From JBHIFB01 sp046760905 (lineage in GTDB: Bacteria; Gemmatimonadota; CAZMKB01), in assembly GCA_046760905.1 (NCBI GenBank), contig JBHIFB010000018.1, positions 1-33,166 of the forward strand: a stretch of 33,166 nucleotides of DNA, written 5' to 3'. This document shows, in pieces, positions 9,147 through 16,973 of this stretch (within the stretch, counting starts at the first letter, position 1; every line of letters starts with the position of its first letter). The notes under the pieces were generated by a model, which was not told the DNA's origin, searched no databases, and saw only the letters and a list, made by a program, of their open reading frames with translations. A program made the position numbers and the translations under genes.

Positions 9147-9645
9147 AGCAAACCAGGCAAGTAGTCAAGGCATGAAAAGGTTCCAGACGCGAATGTCATC
9201 GAAGCGAGTGTTTCCTGTCGTTCTGGCCTTCATCCTTCTGGCCCAATTGGTACCGATTGAGAAGGACAATCCGCCGGTTCAGACTGAGCCACCAATGCCT
9301 GCCGAGGTCAAATCGATACTGAAGCGGGCGTGTTATGACTGTCACTCTCATGAAACTGCTTGGCCCTGGTACAGTTCAATTGCGCCTGTGTCCTGGCTGG
9401 TTTCGCACGATGTTCATGAAGCGAGGGAGGAGCTAGATTTTTCGGCGTGGAACAGAATTGAGAAACACCAAAGAGCTAAGAAGCTAAAAAATTTGAGGAA
9501 AGAAGTGGAAGAAAGAGAAATGCCACCCTGGTATTATCAAATCATGCATCCAGAGGCTCACCTTTCTATGGAAGATCATCGTATCCTCGATGAATGGGCA
9601 GCTTGCACCGGGATAGAGTACTCACGAGTGAGGGATGAAAAGTGA
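9136..9645 (+). CDS. Haem-binding domain protein (Haem_bd, single CxxCH)
   Basis: Small membrane-anchored or periplasmic c-type haem protein (169 residues). One hydrophobic segment (VFPVVLAFILLAQLVP, about 25-40) precedes the Haem_bd core. That core contains ACYDCHSHETAWPWY, with a CYDCH haem-attachment motif, then APVSWLVSHDV, REELDFSAW and EMPPWYYQIMHPEA, the conserved landmarks of this family. A GAGGG lies about eight bases before the ATG at 9136; later in-frame ATGs at 9172 and 9193 are also possible and would leave a conventional signal anchor. The start overlaps the sulfatase-like gene by 11 bases. The family occurs near cytochromes and peroxidases; why it sits between a sulfatase-like enzyme and a barrel protein is unclear. 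Confidence 0.85.
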   Translation: MSNEANQASSQGMKRFQTRMSSKRVFPVVLAFILLAQLVPIEKDNPPVQTEPPMPAEVKSILKRACYDCHSHETAWPWYSSIAPVSWLVSHDVHEAREELDFSAWNRIEKHQRAKKLKNLRKEVEEREMPPWYYQIMHPEAHLSMEDHRILDEWAACTGIEYSRVRDEK

Positions 9646-9673
9646 ATGGAAAACCTTCTAAAGGGGAAGTTTC

Positions 9674-11476
9674 ATGAGATGGAGAATAGTCTTTTTTCTC
9701 TGCATGATATTCTCTTCGGGTCTGTCCCGTCCCGTTATTTTGATTTCGAGGCCTAATGTGGGGAAGATCCTGTCGGAGGGTATGAGAGTCAAGGTGGAGG
9801 GGAAGCCCAGGGGAAGAAATCTTTTCGAGGCTCAAAAGGTCGTATTGAAAGGTGATGCAACAGGTACCCTCAGTGTAGAAGGGATTCTGGAGGAAATAGA
9901 CCTGGATGCCGAACAGCTGAATATCGGAGGCGTCACGCTCCTGTTGGATTCCCTGTCAGGGGTGATAGGCATGGATGGTTCGATCGAATCCGTTTTGGTT
10001 CTCAAGGAGGGGATGAGAATCAACGCAGAGTATATCAAAAATGGCAACAACCGGATAAGAGCCACGAAGATACGAATACTCGATTCTCGCGACAGGGACG
10101 TAGAGATAAAAGCGCTCGTCGATCAACTGATCGTCCACGGCAGGTTTCGGATGGATATACTGGTTTTGAACAAAAGATTCCAATGCGATAAGAACACGCA
10201 TTTCATTACACCTAGCGGGGAACAGATCGATGTTGATTTTTCAAAACTCGATGTGTACAGAAGGCTTGTTGACACAGATGAGGAGAGGCCGCCGAGCCAA
10301 CTCAGCTTAGGAGATATACTAACAATAGGTGGAGAAGTGCAGGTTGATCTCATCCCGGAAAGCAATTTCGACCTCGATGATGGTATCAACAACGACGAAC
10401 TCCTGTTCTCCAAGCTCTCCACTCGACTTGAACTGTCCTCAAGACCACACCCTGAAATCGATTTGTTTTTCAAGATGGCAGCACGGGAACCTTTAAGCTC
10501 CTTCGACCCCCTGCACCCCGACAGAAGTGTTGGAGAAATTCGTCTGGCCGAATCCTACATCCTCTGGAGAAAGGTGCTTACCAGAAGGCTTGGGCTCAAG
10601 TTCGGCCGCCAGGATTACGACGAAAAGAGGGAATGGCTTTACGACGAGAACCTCGATGCCATACGGCTCTATCTCAACTACGAGCCTGTAGTCGTGGAGC
10701 TATCAGCGAGCACCAATTTTTCAGAGACTAAAGAAAGAGATAAGGGTGTCGTCAATTACATCGTATATGGCACATACGATATGGGGAATGAGAGACAAAT
10801 CGCCGCCTATGTCATTCACAGAGAAGACGATGATCGGTTGATCAATTATGATAGAAGATGGTATGGAATAAGAAGCTTCGGAGATGTCGGCAAGACCTTC
10901 GAGTACTGGATTGAGCTTTCACAGCTAGTGGGGGAGAAGAGGGGAAGAGAACTGAGATCAAAGGCCCTCGATGTGGGATTCACAACCACCTTCAAAAAAG
11001 CTCTTCTTGAGCCATCGGTCACGCTGGGGTATGCATATGGCTCAGGAGATGACGATTTCAGAGATGGCGTAGATGGGAATTTTCGTCAAACCGACTTCGA
11101 GGATAATAATGACAAGTTCAACGGCGTGAACAGCTTCAGATACTACGGGGAGGTCCTCGATCCTGAGCTGAGTAACATACACATCTTCACTTATGGATTG
11201 GGATTCCGGTGGTCGAGAAACGGCTCATTCGATATCATGTACCACAATTACAGACAGGTAGTAGCCGATAACGATGTGCATGGCTCCAACCTTCTCATTG
11301 ATCCGGCCGGTGCAAACAGGGATGTTGGAGATGAGGTCGATTTCATCCTGGGACTCGAGAAATTGAAGAACATTGATGTGAAGCTAACCGTCGGCTTTTT
11401 TATGCCCGGCAGCGCGTTCCGGCCTTCGACCGACACAGCTTCCAGGACGAAACTTCAGATCGAATACAACTTCTGA
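9674..11476 (+). CDS. AlgE-like outer-membrane beta-barrel with N-terminal DUF5666-like pair
   Basis: Predicted outer-membrane channel of 600 residues. A signal peptide covers about 1-20. Residues about 30-140 hold two DUF5666-like units (EGMRVKVEG at 35-43, EGMRINAEY at 112-120) like those inserted in the sulfatase-like protein two genes upstream. From about 215 to the end it shows alternating amphipathic strands and the landmarks of the alginate-export family (RLAESYILWRK, GLKFGRQDY, NLDAIRLYL), ending in Phe600, the usual last residue of barrel proteins. An AAGGGGAAG element precedes the ATG. By family it could let a polysaccharide cross the outer membrane. None of the known alginate genes is present, so the substrate is not necessarily alginate. 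Confidence 0.78.
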   Translation: MRWRIVFFLCMIFSSGLSRPVILISRPNVGKILSEGMRVKVEGKPRGRNLFEAQKVVLKGDATGTLSVEGILEEIDLDAEQLNIGGVTLLLDSLSGVIGMDGSIESVLVLKEGMRINAEYIKNGNNRIRATKIRILDSRDRDVEIKALVDQLIVHGRFRMDILVLNKRFQCDKNTHFITPSGEQIDVDFSKLDVYRRLVDTDEERPPSQLSLGDILTIGGEVQVDLIPESNFDLDDGINNDELLFSKLSTRLELSSRPHPEIDLFFKMAAREPLSSFDPLHPDRSVGEIRLAESYILWRKVLTRRLGLKFGRQDYDEKREWLYDENLDAIRLYLNYEPVVVELSASTNFSETKERDKGVVNYIVYGTYDMGNERQIAAYVIHREDDDRLINYDRRWYGIRSFGDVGKTFEYWIELSQLVGEKRGRELRSKALDVGFTTTFKKALLEPSVTLGYAYGSGDDDFRDGVDGNFRQTDFEDNNDKFNGVNSFRYYGEVLDPELSNIHIFTYGLGFRWSRNGSFDIMYHNYRQVVADNDVHGSNLLIDPAGANRDVGDEVDFILGLEKLKNIDVKLTVGFFMPGSAFRPSTDTASRTKLQIEYNF

Positions 11477-11493
11477 GATTAGAGGAGGCTACG

Positions 11494-12993
11494 ATGGAAA
11501 GACCTTTTAAAATAATTACTGCACTGATGCTCATGGTCTTGTTTCATACACCTCACCCTGCCAGTGCACAGTATTACCACGTATCGGGATATGTAACCGA
11601 TCCTAACGGCTCAGGTATATGGAATGTCGATTTGGACGTTACGGACTCGAATACGGGTGACCCGCTGAATATCTCCGGCGACCATACCGATCCGAACGGT
11701 TATTACGATATCATCCTACCGACCGGAACTTTTGATATCGAGTACAACGCACCACCCGGAGTAAAGCTGGTATCCGAGATACGCAGGAATGTAGTGGTCC
11801 AATCGAATATGGTTATAGACGTCAGTTTTGAGGAGGGCTATTACCTGTCGGGCAGGGTGACCGATGACCAGGGTATAGGTGTGGCTCAGGTCGACATCGA
11901 TGTCGACGACTCGGATACAGGCCTGAGAATAGTCACCCCGAGAGATGATACAAACGGCAATGGTGATTACCAGGTTGTTGTGCCGGCAGGGATATTCGAT
12001 GTCACCTTTGAACCACCTCCGGGAGTGAGGCTTGTCGGATCCATCTTTTACGGGATAGAAATAACCGGCGACACGGCGCTGAACACGTCCCTCGAAGAGG
12101 GCTATTTTGTCTCAGGATGGGTTGTTGATGAGGGAGGAGGGGCTTTGCCCGATATCGATCTGGACGTAGAAGATGTCGAATCGGGTGAATTCATTCCTAC
12201 GCCGAGAGACAACACTGATAACAACGGTTATTTCCTGGTCGTTATGCCCGCAGGGATGTTCTCTGTGACCTTTGATCCTTTGATGAGAGAAGATCTGGCC
12301 GCTTCAAGACTCGATACCGTCGTAGTTACTTCTGATACGGTTCTCGATACCGTGACACTCCTAAATGGTGTCATATTGTCCGGAACGGTGACTGACTCTC
12401 GTGGAACGCCCGTTGTAGATGCTGACCTGGATGTCATTGAGCCCTCAACACTTAGAACAATTCCCACGCCCAGAGATAATACGGATGAATCCGGTCATTA
12501 CGCCGTCACAATACCGCCAGCCGTATATGATCTTAATATGAGCCCTCCGCCGGGAAGCGGCCTGACTAAGAAGTCCATGTCATCGGTTAGCGTTTTGAAC
12601 GATACGGTAGTCGATTTTGTCCTCGGAGATGCTACCGGCATCGAGGAGGATGAGGAAAAAGGGCAGGGAATCATGCCTCCCCGGGGGCTATCGCTGTCCC
12701 AGAACTATCCGAACCCTTTCAATCCCAGCACCTCTATCCGCTTCGTCATACCTGATGATCAGTTCTCCCGCGAAGATTCCAGATCAAAAACTGTATCAGT
12801 AATCCTGGAAGTCTTCGATTTGAGAGGACGAAGGGTGAAAGAGCTCGTAAACGAACCGCTCGAGCCAGGTAGCCATAGTATCACATGGGATGGCAGGGAT
12901 GGAAAGGGCAGAGCGGTCGTTTCAGGAGTTTATTTCCTAAGATTGAGTTATGGACCTTACAGCATACTTCGTAAAATGACGGGCCTCAAATGA
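11494..12993 (+). CDS. Secreted protein: four 88-residue CarboxypepD_reg-like repeats plus FlgD/T9SS-type tail
   Basis: Secreted or surface protein of 499 residues with a clear signal peptide (1-25, ending ASA). Four repeats begin at about 28, 116, 204 and 293, with conserved SG dipeptides at 31, 119, 207 and 296. Each repeat has SGxVTDxxG, an Asp-rich VDxDVxD stretch, TPRDNTDxNGxY and a PxGxFDVxF strand, as in carboxypeptidase-regulatory-like folds. Residues 398-499 form a FlgD-like/T9SS-type C-terminal domain (LSQNYPNPFNPST, VFDLRGRRVKEL, WDGRDGKG, SGVYFLRL). This tail directs secretion or anchoring in FCB bacteria. It lies 17 bases after the barrel gene. The role is probably structural or adhesive; the Asp clusters could bind Ca2+, which is inference. 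Confidence 0.82.
   Translation: MERPFKIITALMLMVLFHTPHPASAQYYHVSGYVTDPNGSGIWNVDLDVTDSNTGDPLNISGDHTDPNGYYDIILPTGTFDIEYNAPPGVKLVSEIRRNVVVQSNMVIDVSFEEGYYLSGRVTDDQGIGVAQVDIDVDDSDTGLRIVTPRDDTNGNGDYQVVVPAGIFDVTFEPPPGVRLVGSIFYGIEITGDTALNTSLEEGYFVSGWVVDEGGGALPDIDLDVEDVESGEFIPTPRDNTDNNGYFLVVMPAGMFSVTFDPLMREDLAASRLDTVVVTSDTVLDTVTLLNGVILSGTVTDSRGTPVVDADLDVIEPSTLRTIPTPRDNTDESGHYAVTIPPAVYDLNMSPPPGSGLTKKSMSSVSVLNDTVVDFVLGDATGIEEDEEKGQGIMPPRGLSLSQNYPNPFNPSTSIRFVIPDDQFSREDSRSKTVSVILEVFDLRGRRVKELVNEPLEPGSHSITWDGRDGKGRAVVSGVYFLRLSYGPYSILRKMTGLK
11575..12633 (+). repeat. Four tandem 264-bp (88-codon) coding repeats
   Basis: The encoded repeats keep an 88-89-residue period (SG at residues 31, 119, 207, 296), but the DNA has diverged between copies. 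The duplication is therefore old and the repeats are held by protein-level selection. They match in length and phase the repeats of the next gene. Confidence 0.85.
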
Positions 12994-13037
12994 TAGGAAA
13001 GAGACCTGAAATTCTACGAAGAGAAAGGAGAAAGACG

Positions 13038-14789
13038 ATGAGAAGCAGCACGTTAACCTTCTGTGCATGTCTTGTCGTGCTCATTGGAACATTATTTCCT
13101 GTCAATCTCTCAGCCCAGTTCACCGTATCGGGTACTGTCACAGACCCGAACGGTGATGGAGTGTATCCGGTGGACATAGATGTCGAAGACTCCCAGACAG
13201 GTGATCCGATACCGATCTTCGGCGACTCAACGATGGTGGATGGGTCCTACTCATTCAGCCTCTTTTCGGGTACATATGATATCTTCTTTATTCCATCTGC
13301 CGGCAGCGGACTGGCTCCCGTCAGAGTGAATAATGTGGTGGTAGAGGCGCCTGTGAACCTCGACGTCACTACACCCTGGGGATTCGAAGTCTCGGGGACT
13401 GTGACCGACTATAACGGAGACCCTGTTTCGAACGTGGACGTTGATGTGCGTGACAGCAACACAGATGAGATTCTCTTCACGCCAAATGACAACACAGATT
13501 CATTCGGCAACTACAGCGTCATAATCCCTGAGGGGACTTTTGATTTTATATACACGCCGCAGTCGGGAGGCGACCTCGCCAGTCAAACAATCTGGGATGT
13601 AACGATCAATGAGGATACCACAATTGATGTCACCTTACAACAGGCGGTCATACTGTGGGGATGGGTGAGGAATGATGCCGGTGTTGGAATCCCTAACGTC
13701 GATATCGACGTGGACGATGCGATCACCGGACGCCGCATCGAAACACCTCACGACAACACGGATCAAGACGGCTTTTACTGGGTAAACGTGCCAACGGGTT
13801 TCCTTGACGTCATGTTCGAGGCTCAGGTAGGCAGCGGCTATGCCGACAATGTGGTATATGGCACTGTCGTCAACGGCGATCTGAATCTCGATGTCATCCT
13901 GGAAGATGGTTTCGAGATCTCGGGTTACGTTACCGATCCCGGGGATCAAGGGGTCCAAAATGTGGATCTGGACGTTGATGATTCCGCAACGAAAGAGAGG
14001 CTCCATACCTCTCACGATAACACCGATTCGAACGGTTATTACAGTATCATGGTACCTCCTGGAACGTATGATATTTCCTTTGAAACACCTGAAGGGATTC
14101 CTCTCGCAAGTCATAAGATAGATTCCGTCGTGGTAGACGGGAACCTTACCCTCGATCAAGCACTTGAGCTGGGTTATTCGATCTCAGGAACTATAACCGA
14201 TGAAAGCGGCTCGCCGGTGGTAAACTGCGACCTCGATGTAATCGACACAAACTCGGGAGAGATGATTCTCACCCCCAGGGACAACAGCGATTCAAATGGT
14301 CAGTATGATATCACTGTACCATCAGGCACCTTCGATATCATTTTTCAGCCATCTGAGGAGAGCGGAGTCGGTGAGGATACTCTTCTGAATGTCGTAGTAA
14401 ACAATGATATCATCCAGGATATGAGTCTGCCTCTTTTGTTTAATCAGGCTATAGTACTGATACCGGATAGGGTTTCTATCTTTCCCGGCGACCAGCTGAA
14501 TGAATCCATCACGATCTACAACAATGACACACAGCAAAGACGCGTGCAGGTGAGCCTGGCGGCATATTTACCCAGTGGGTTCGTGCTCCCAGTCCTCCGG
14601 CCATTTCCGCGAAACGGTGTGAATCTTGCTGCCGGTGGGCAAATATCAGGAAGCCTCCCCATCGCCGTCCCTTCGGGAACCCCGCCGAACCTGAAGGTCA
14701 CGCTGAAGGGTTTCATACTGGATTACAGCCAGGGCGACACGCTCAATGTTGATGAGACGAAGGTCACCATACTCGACCCCAATCCATAA
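13038..14789 (+). CDS. Secreted protein: five 88-residue CarboxypepD_reg-like repeats plus Ig-like end
   Basis: Paralogue of the preceding protein, 583 residues from the ATG at 13038. That ATG is preceded by AAGGAG seven bases away and begins a signal peptide (cleavage after about LSA, residue 26). A longer frame from 12990 would overlap the previous gene and bury the signal peptide. Five repeats have their conserved SG (WG in repeat 3) at 31, 119, 207, 295 and 383, an exact 88-residue period. The Asp-rich VDxDVDD and DNTDSNG motifs recur. Residues about 470-583 form an Ig-like region (IFPGDQLNESITIYNND) instead of the FlgD-like tail. It may share the sister protein's surface structure or depend on it for retention. 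Confidence 0.8.
   Translation: MRSSTLTFCACLVVLIGTLFPVNLSAQFTVSGTVTDPNGDGVYPVDIDVEDSQTGDPIPIFGDSTMVDGSYSFSLFSGTYDIFFIPSAGSGLAPVRVNNVVVEAPVNLDVTTPWGFEVSGTVTDYNGDPVSNVDVDVRDSNTDEILFTPNDNTDSFGNYSVIIPEGTFDFIYTPQSGGDLASQTIWDVTINEDTTIDVTLQQAVILWGWVRNDAGVGIPNVDIDVDDAITGRRIETPHDNTDQDGFYWVNVPTGFLDVMFEAQVGSGYADNVVYGTVVNGDLNLDVILEDGFEISGYVTDPGDQGVQNVDLDVDDSATKERLHTSHDNTDSNGYYSIMVPPGTYDISFETPEGIPLASHKIDSVVVDGNLTLDQALELGYSISGTITDESGSPVVNCDLDVIDTNSGEMILTPRDNSDSNGQYDITVPSGTFDIIFQPSEESGVGEDTLLNVVVNNDIIQDMSLPLLFNQAIVLIPDRVSIFPGDQLNESITIYNNDTQQRRVQVSLAAYLPSGFVLPVLRPFPRNGVNLAAGGQISGSLPIAVPSGTPPNLKVTLKGFILDYSQGDTLNVDETKVTILDPNP
13119..14441 (+). repeat. Five tandem 264-bp (88-codon) coding repeats
   Basis: Five in-phase units of exactly 88 codons, judged by the SG/WG positions at residues 31, 119, 207, 295 and 383. 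Units differ at the base level, for example TPNDNTD, TPHDNTD, TSHDNTD and TPRDNSD at the same point. There has been no recent amplification. Confidence 0.88.
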
Positions 14790-14802
14790 GAAGAAATCAA
14801 GT

Positions 14803-14821
14803 AATGGTGGTTGCGACCATT
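14803..14821 (+). terminator. Hairpin after the repeat-protein gene (possible terminator)
   Basis: AATGGT at 14803-14808 pairs with ACCATT at 14816-14821 around a 7-base loop. Outside it, AAGAAGA at 14788-14794 can pair with TCTTCTT at 14825-14831, extending the structure. There is no proper U-run, so the terminator call is weak, but the position between the surface operon and the tRNA promoter fits. Confidence 0.3.
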
Positions 14822-14829
14822 CGGTCTTC

Positions 14830-14858
14830 TTGACAGCGGGGCTGGGGAAATGTATTTT
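14830..14858 (+). promoter_or_regulatory. Sigma70-type promoter for tRNA-Gly
   Basis: TTGACA at 14830-14835, a 17-base spacer, then TATTTT at 14853-14858. Transcription would start about four bases before the mature tRNA 5' end at 14869. Confidence 0.55.
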
Positions 14859-14868
14859 TGATCTGGGG

Positions 14869-14943
14869 GCGGGCGTAATTCAGTGGTAGAATGTCAGCTT
14901 CCCAAGCTGGACGTCGAGGGTTCGAGTCCCTTCGCCCGCTCCA
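14869..14943 (+). tRNA. tRNA-Gly(CCC)
   Basis: Full cloverleaf. The acceptor GCGGGCG pairs with CGCCCGC. The anticodon stem TCAGC/GCTGG (with one U-G pair) encloses the loop TTCCCAA, giving anticodon CCC for codon GGG. The T-arm is GAGGG-TTCGAGT-CCCTT. The discriminator is T14940 and CCA is encoded at 14941-14943. The next protein gene can start one base later. Confidence 0.95.
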
Positions 14944-14944
14944 G

Positions 14945-15541
14945 ATGATTCCTATGAAACGACTTATGCATTATGGGCTACTCGTCGCCATAACCCTATC
15001 CGTGGCGTCAGTTTTAAATGTCACCCTCCCATACGCCTGCCTTTCAGGTGAGCTTGTGATTCTTGACGGAGATGAGCCAATAATGGATGAGGACTCCCTC
15101 AGCAGGGGAGAGCTCGCTCGAACGATGATCAGCTATTTTCCTAAAAGTCTGCTCCTCGATGCTTCAGGGGGCCATGGATTCCCGGGGGCAACAGCACCGG
15201 ACTCGCAGATGTGGTATTTTCTAAACAGAACCGGCATACTCCCCGCTTTCAGCGATGGTTCAAACCACACAGACGACACAATTAGAAGGAGCCAGATGGC
15301 AATCGTTCTCCAGAATATCACTAGACTGCTCTCTATCCAGGTACCGGAGACAGTGAGCGTGAAACTCCCCATGGATGTCGACTCAACCAGATACGATGCC
15401 GTTCCCATACGTGAGATACTCATGCTCGATCTTATGGAATGCGATTCCCTCGGCAGGTTCAGGCCCGATTCCCCTCTAACAGGAAAAGCGGCTATCGAGG
15501 CCATCGTATCTCTCAGCAAGTTTGCCGGCGGTGCCGACTAG
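14945..15541 (+). CDS. Secreted protein with weak S-layer-homology-like repeats
   Basis: A 198-residue protein with a signal peptide (positive MKRLMHYG, then a hydrophobic stretch to about residue 31). Three weak SLH-like units can be seen: SLSRGELARTMISYF, DTIRRSQMAIVLQNITRLL, and GRFRPDSPLTGKAAIEAIV, the last resembling the SLH pattern of F-x-P-D-x-x-L-T near the domain end. SLH domains anchor proteins to cell-wall polymers or the outer membrane. The ATG at 14945 is one base after the tRNA-Gly CCA, and a second ATG lies at 14954; neither has a Shine-Dalgarno. Upstream in-frame ATGs fall inside the tRNA and should be ignored. Family assignment is tentative. Confidence 0.6.
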   Translation: MIPMKRLMHYGLLVAITLSVASVLNVTLPYACLSGELVILDGDEPIMDEDSLSRGELARTMISYFPKSLLLDASGGHGFPGATAPDSQMWYFLNRTGILPAFSDGSNHTDDTIRRSQMAIVLQNITRLLSIQVPETVSVKLPMDVDSTRYDAVPIREILMLDLMECDSLGRFRPDSPLTGKAAIEAIVSLSKFAGGAD

Positions 15542-15561
15542 TACTTCCTAGCAAAAACTCC

Positions 15562-15591
15562 TTGACTTTTCCTTCGCGGAATTTGTAAGTT
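15562..15591 (+). promoter_or_regulatory. Possible sigma70-type promoter upstream of der
   Basis: TTGACT at 15562-15567, an 18-base spacer, then TAAGTT at 15586-15591, about 60 bases before the der start. The -10 is poor, but the region is otherwise empty and AT-rich. Confidence 0.35.
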
Positions 15592-15653
15592 ATCAATGTC
15601 TTATGTGGCAGATAGTTATAACATTACCATTAAGTTTTACGTGAAGAATAGCC

Positions 15654-16973
15654 ATGCGCAATCCGACTGTTGCAATCGTGGGGCTTCCGAATGTTGGCAA
15701 GTCCACGTTCTTTAACCGATGCCTGGGGCGCAGAGTCTCTATAGTACACAGAAAGCCGGGTGTCACCAGAGACAGGATACGAGCCGATGCCGAATGGGGT
15801 GGGAGCCATTTCACCCTGATTGACACCGGCGGTATCGTAGATCCCAGGGAGGGTTCCATAGAGAAGGAAATCATGAAGCAGGTGGAGGTGGCTTTGCGTG
15901 AAGCCGACCTCATACTGTTCATGGTCGATGCAAGGCTGGGTCTGAGTCCACTGGAGGCGGAAGTCGCCGACATGATGAGGAAATCAAAGAGGGAAGTGAT
16001 ACTTGTCGCAAACAAGGTGGACACGGTAAATTCGACCGGCCATTACGAGCACACGAAATTGGGCCTTGGGCTACCGTTTCCGATCTCTGCCGCAAACGGC
16101 ACTGGTGTGGGCGATCTGCTAGATGCTGTCATTGAGAAGCTGCCGAAAGTGGAGATGGGAGAAGAAGAAAATCATCGCATCAAGGTGGCAGTTCTGGGGA
16201 GGCCAAACGCGGGGAAATCCTCCTTCGTAAACAGGGTACTCGGCGAGGAGAGAGTTATCGTATCCGAGGAGCCCGGGACCACTCGTGATTCAGTGGATTC
16301 CGCCATAAGATACATGGGTCATGAAGTGGTAATCGTAGACACCGCCGGACTAAAGAAGAAGAGCAAGGTAACAGGCAGCCTTGAGTTCTATGCCTCGAGA
16401 AGAGTTCTCGACAGCCTGGAAAAGGCAGACGTGATTATCATTCTGCTGGACCCCATAGCCGGTATTGGAAAACAGGATTTCCGGATTGCAGAACTTGCCG
16501 AGGAGCGGGGGAAAGGGCTCCTCTTCGCGGTGAACAAGTGGGACCTTGTAAAAGAAAGGGAAAGAAAGGCAGTTCAAATCAAGAATCTGATTTACGATCA
16601 GGCACCTGGGTTCAGCTATGTGCCCATTGTGTTCATTTCATCGCTTACCGGCTTAAGGGTCAGAAATATTCTTCGAGCAATACTTGAAACAAGCAGGGAA
16701 AGATCCAAGAGAATACCAACTTCCGAGTTCAACAAGGTCCTCTCCGAAATCGTCCGGGAGTATCAGCCACCGCAGGCGCGCGGAAGGAATGTGAAGATAC
16801 TCTATGGAAGTCAGGTCGCCACGGCACCGCCCAGATTCGTCGTATTTGCGAGTTTCCCTTCCCTCATTCATACAAGTTACAGGCGGTATCTGGTGAAAAA
16901 GATACGTGAAAAACTGGGTTTCCAGGGCGTACCCGTGATACTCACAGTAAGAGGAAAGGGCAAGGACAATTGA
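15654..16973 (+). CDS. der: Ribosome-assembly GTPase Der (EngA)
   Basis: Double-GTPase needed for 50S ribosomal subunit maturation; 439 residues, normal for the family. The first G domain shows GLPNVGKST, DTGG and NKVD. The second shows GRPNAGKSS, DTAG and NKWD, then a C-terminal KH-like domain. Two consecutive Era-type G domains in one chain are unique to Der. The start fits the family (MRNPTVAIVG), although the Shine-Dalgarno is weak. Its stop overlaps the TTG start of plsY, so the two are probably cotranscribed and coupled. Confidence 0.97.
   Translation: MRNPTVAIVGLPNVGKSTFFNRCLGRRVSIVHRKPGVTRDRIRADAEWGGSHFTLIDTGGIVDPREGSIEKEIMKQVEVALREADLILFMVDARLGLSPLEAEVADMMRKSKREVILVANKVDTVNSTGHYEHTKLGLGLPFPISAANGTGVGDLLDAVIEKLPKVEMGEEENHRIKVAVLGRPNAGKSSFVNRVLGEERVIVSEEPGTTRDSVDSAIRYMGHEVVIVDTAGLKKKSKVTGSLEFYASRRVLDSLEKADVIIILLDPIAGIGKQDFRIAELAEERGKGLLFAVNKWDLVKERERKAVQIKNLIYDQAPGFSYVPIVFISSLTGLRVRNILRAILETSRERSKRIPTSEFNKVLSEIVREYQPPQARGRNVKILYGSQVATAPPRFVVFASFPSLIHTSYRRYLVKKIREKLGFQGVPVILTVRGKGKDN

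Noticed and set aside
9674..11476. Calling the locus alginate biosynthesis
   Set aside because: Only the barrel resembles alginate export; alg8, alg44, algG/L/K/J/X-type genes are not present in the window.
12990..13037. Longer start for the second repeat protein
   Set aside because: It would put a highly charged stretch before the signal peptide, and the ATG at 13038 has a clear AAGGAG.
11575..14441. Regular 264-bp periodicity considered as CRISPR or satellite DNA
   Set aside because: The period is a whole number of codons, units differ at the base level, and protein motifs are conserved; it is a coding repeat.
14891..14944. Longer start for the SLH-like protein inside tRNA-Gly
   Set aside because: These codons are the tRNA itself; the signal peptide begins at the downstream ATGs.
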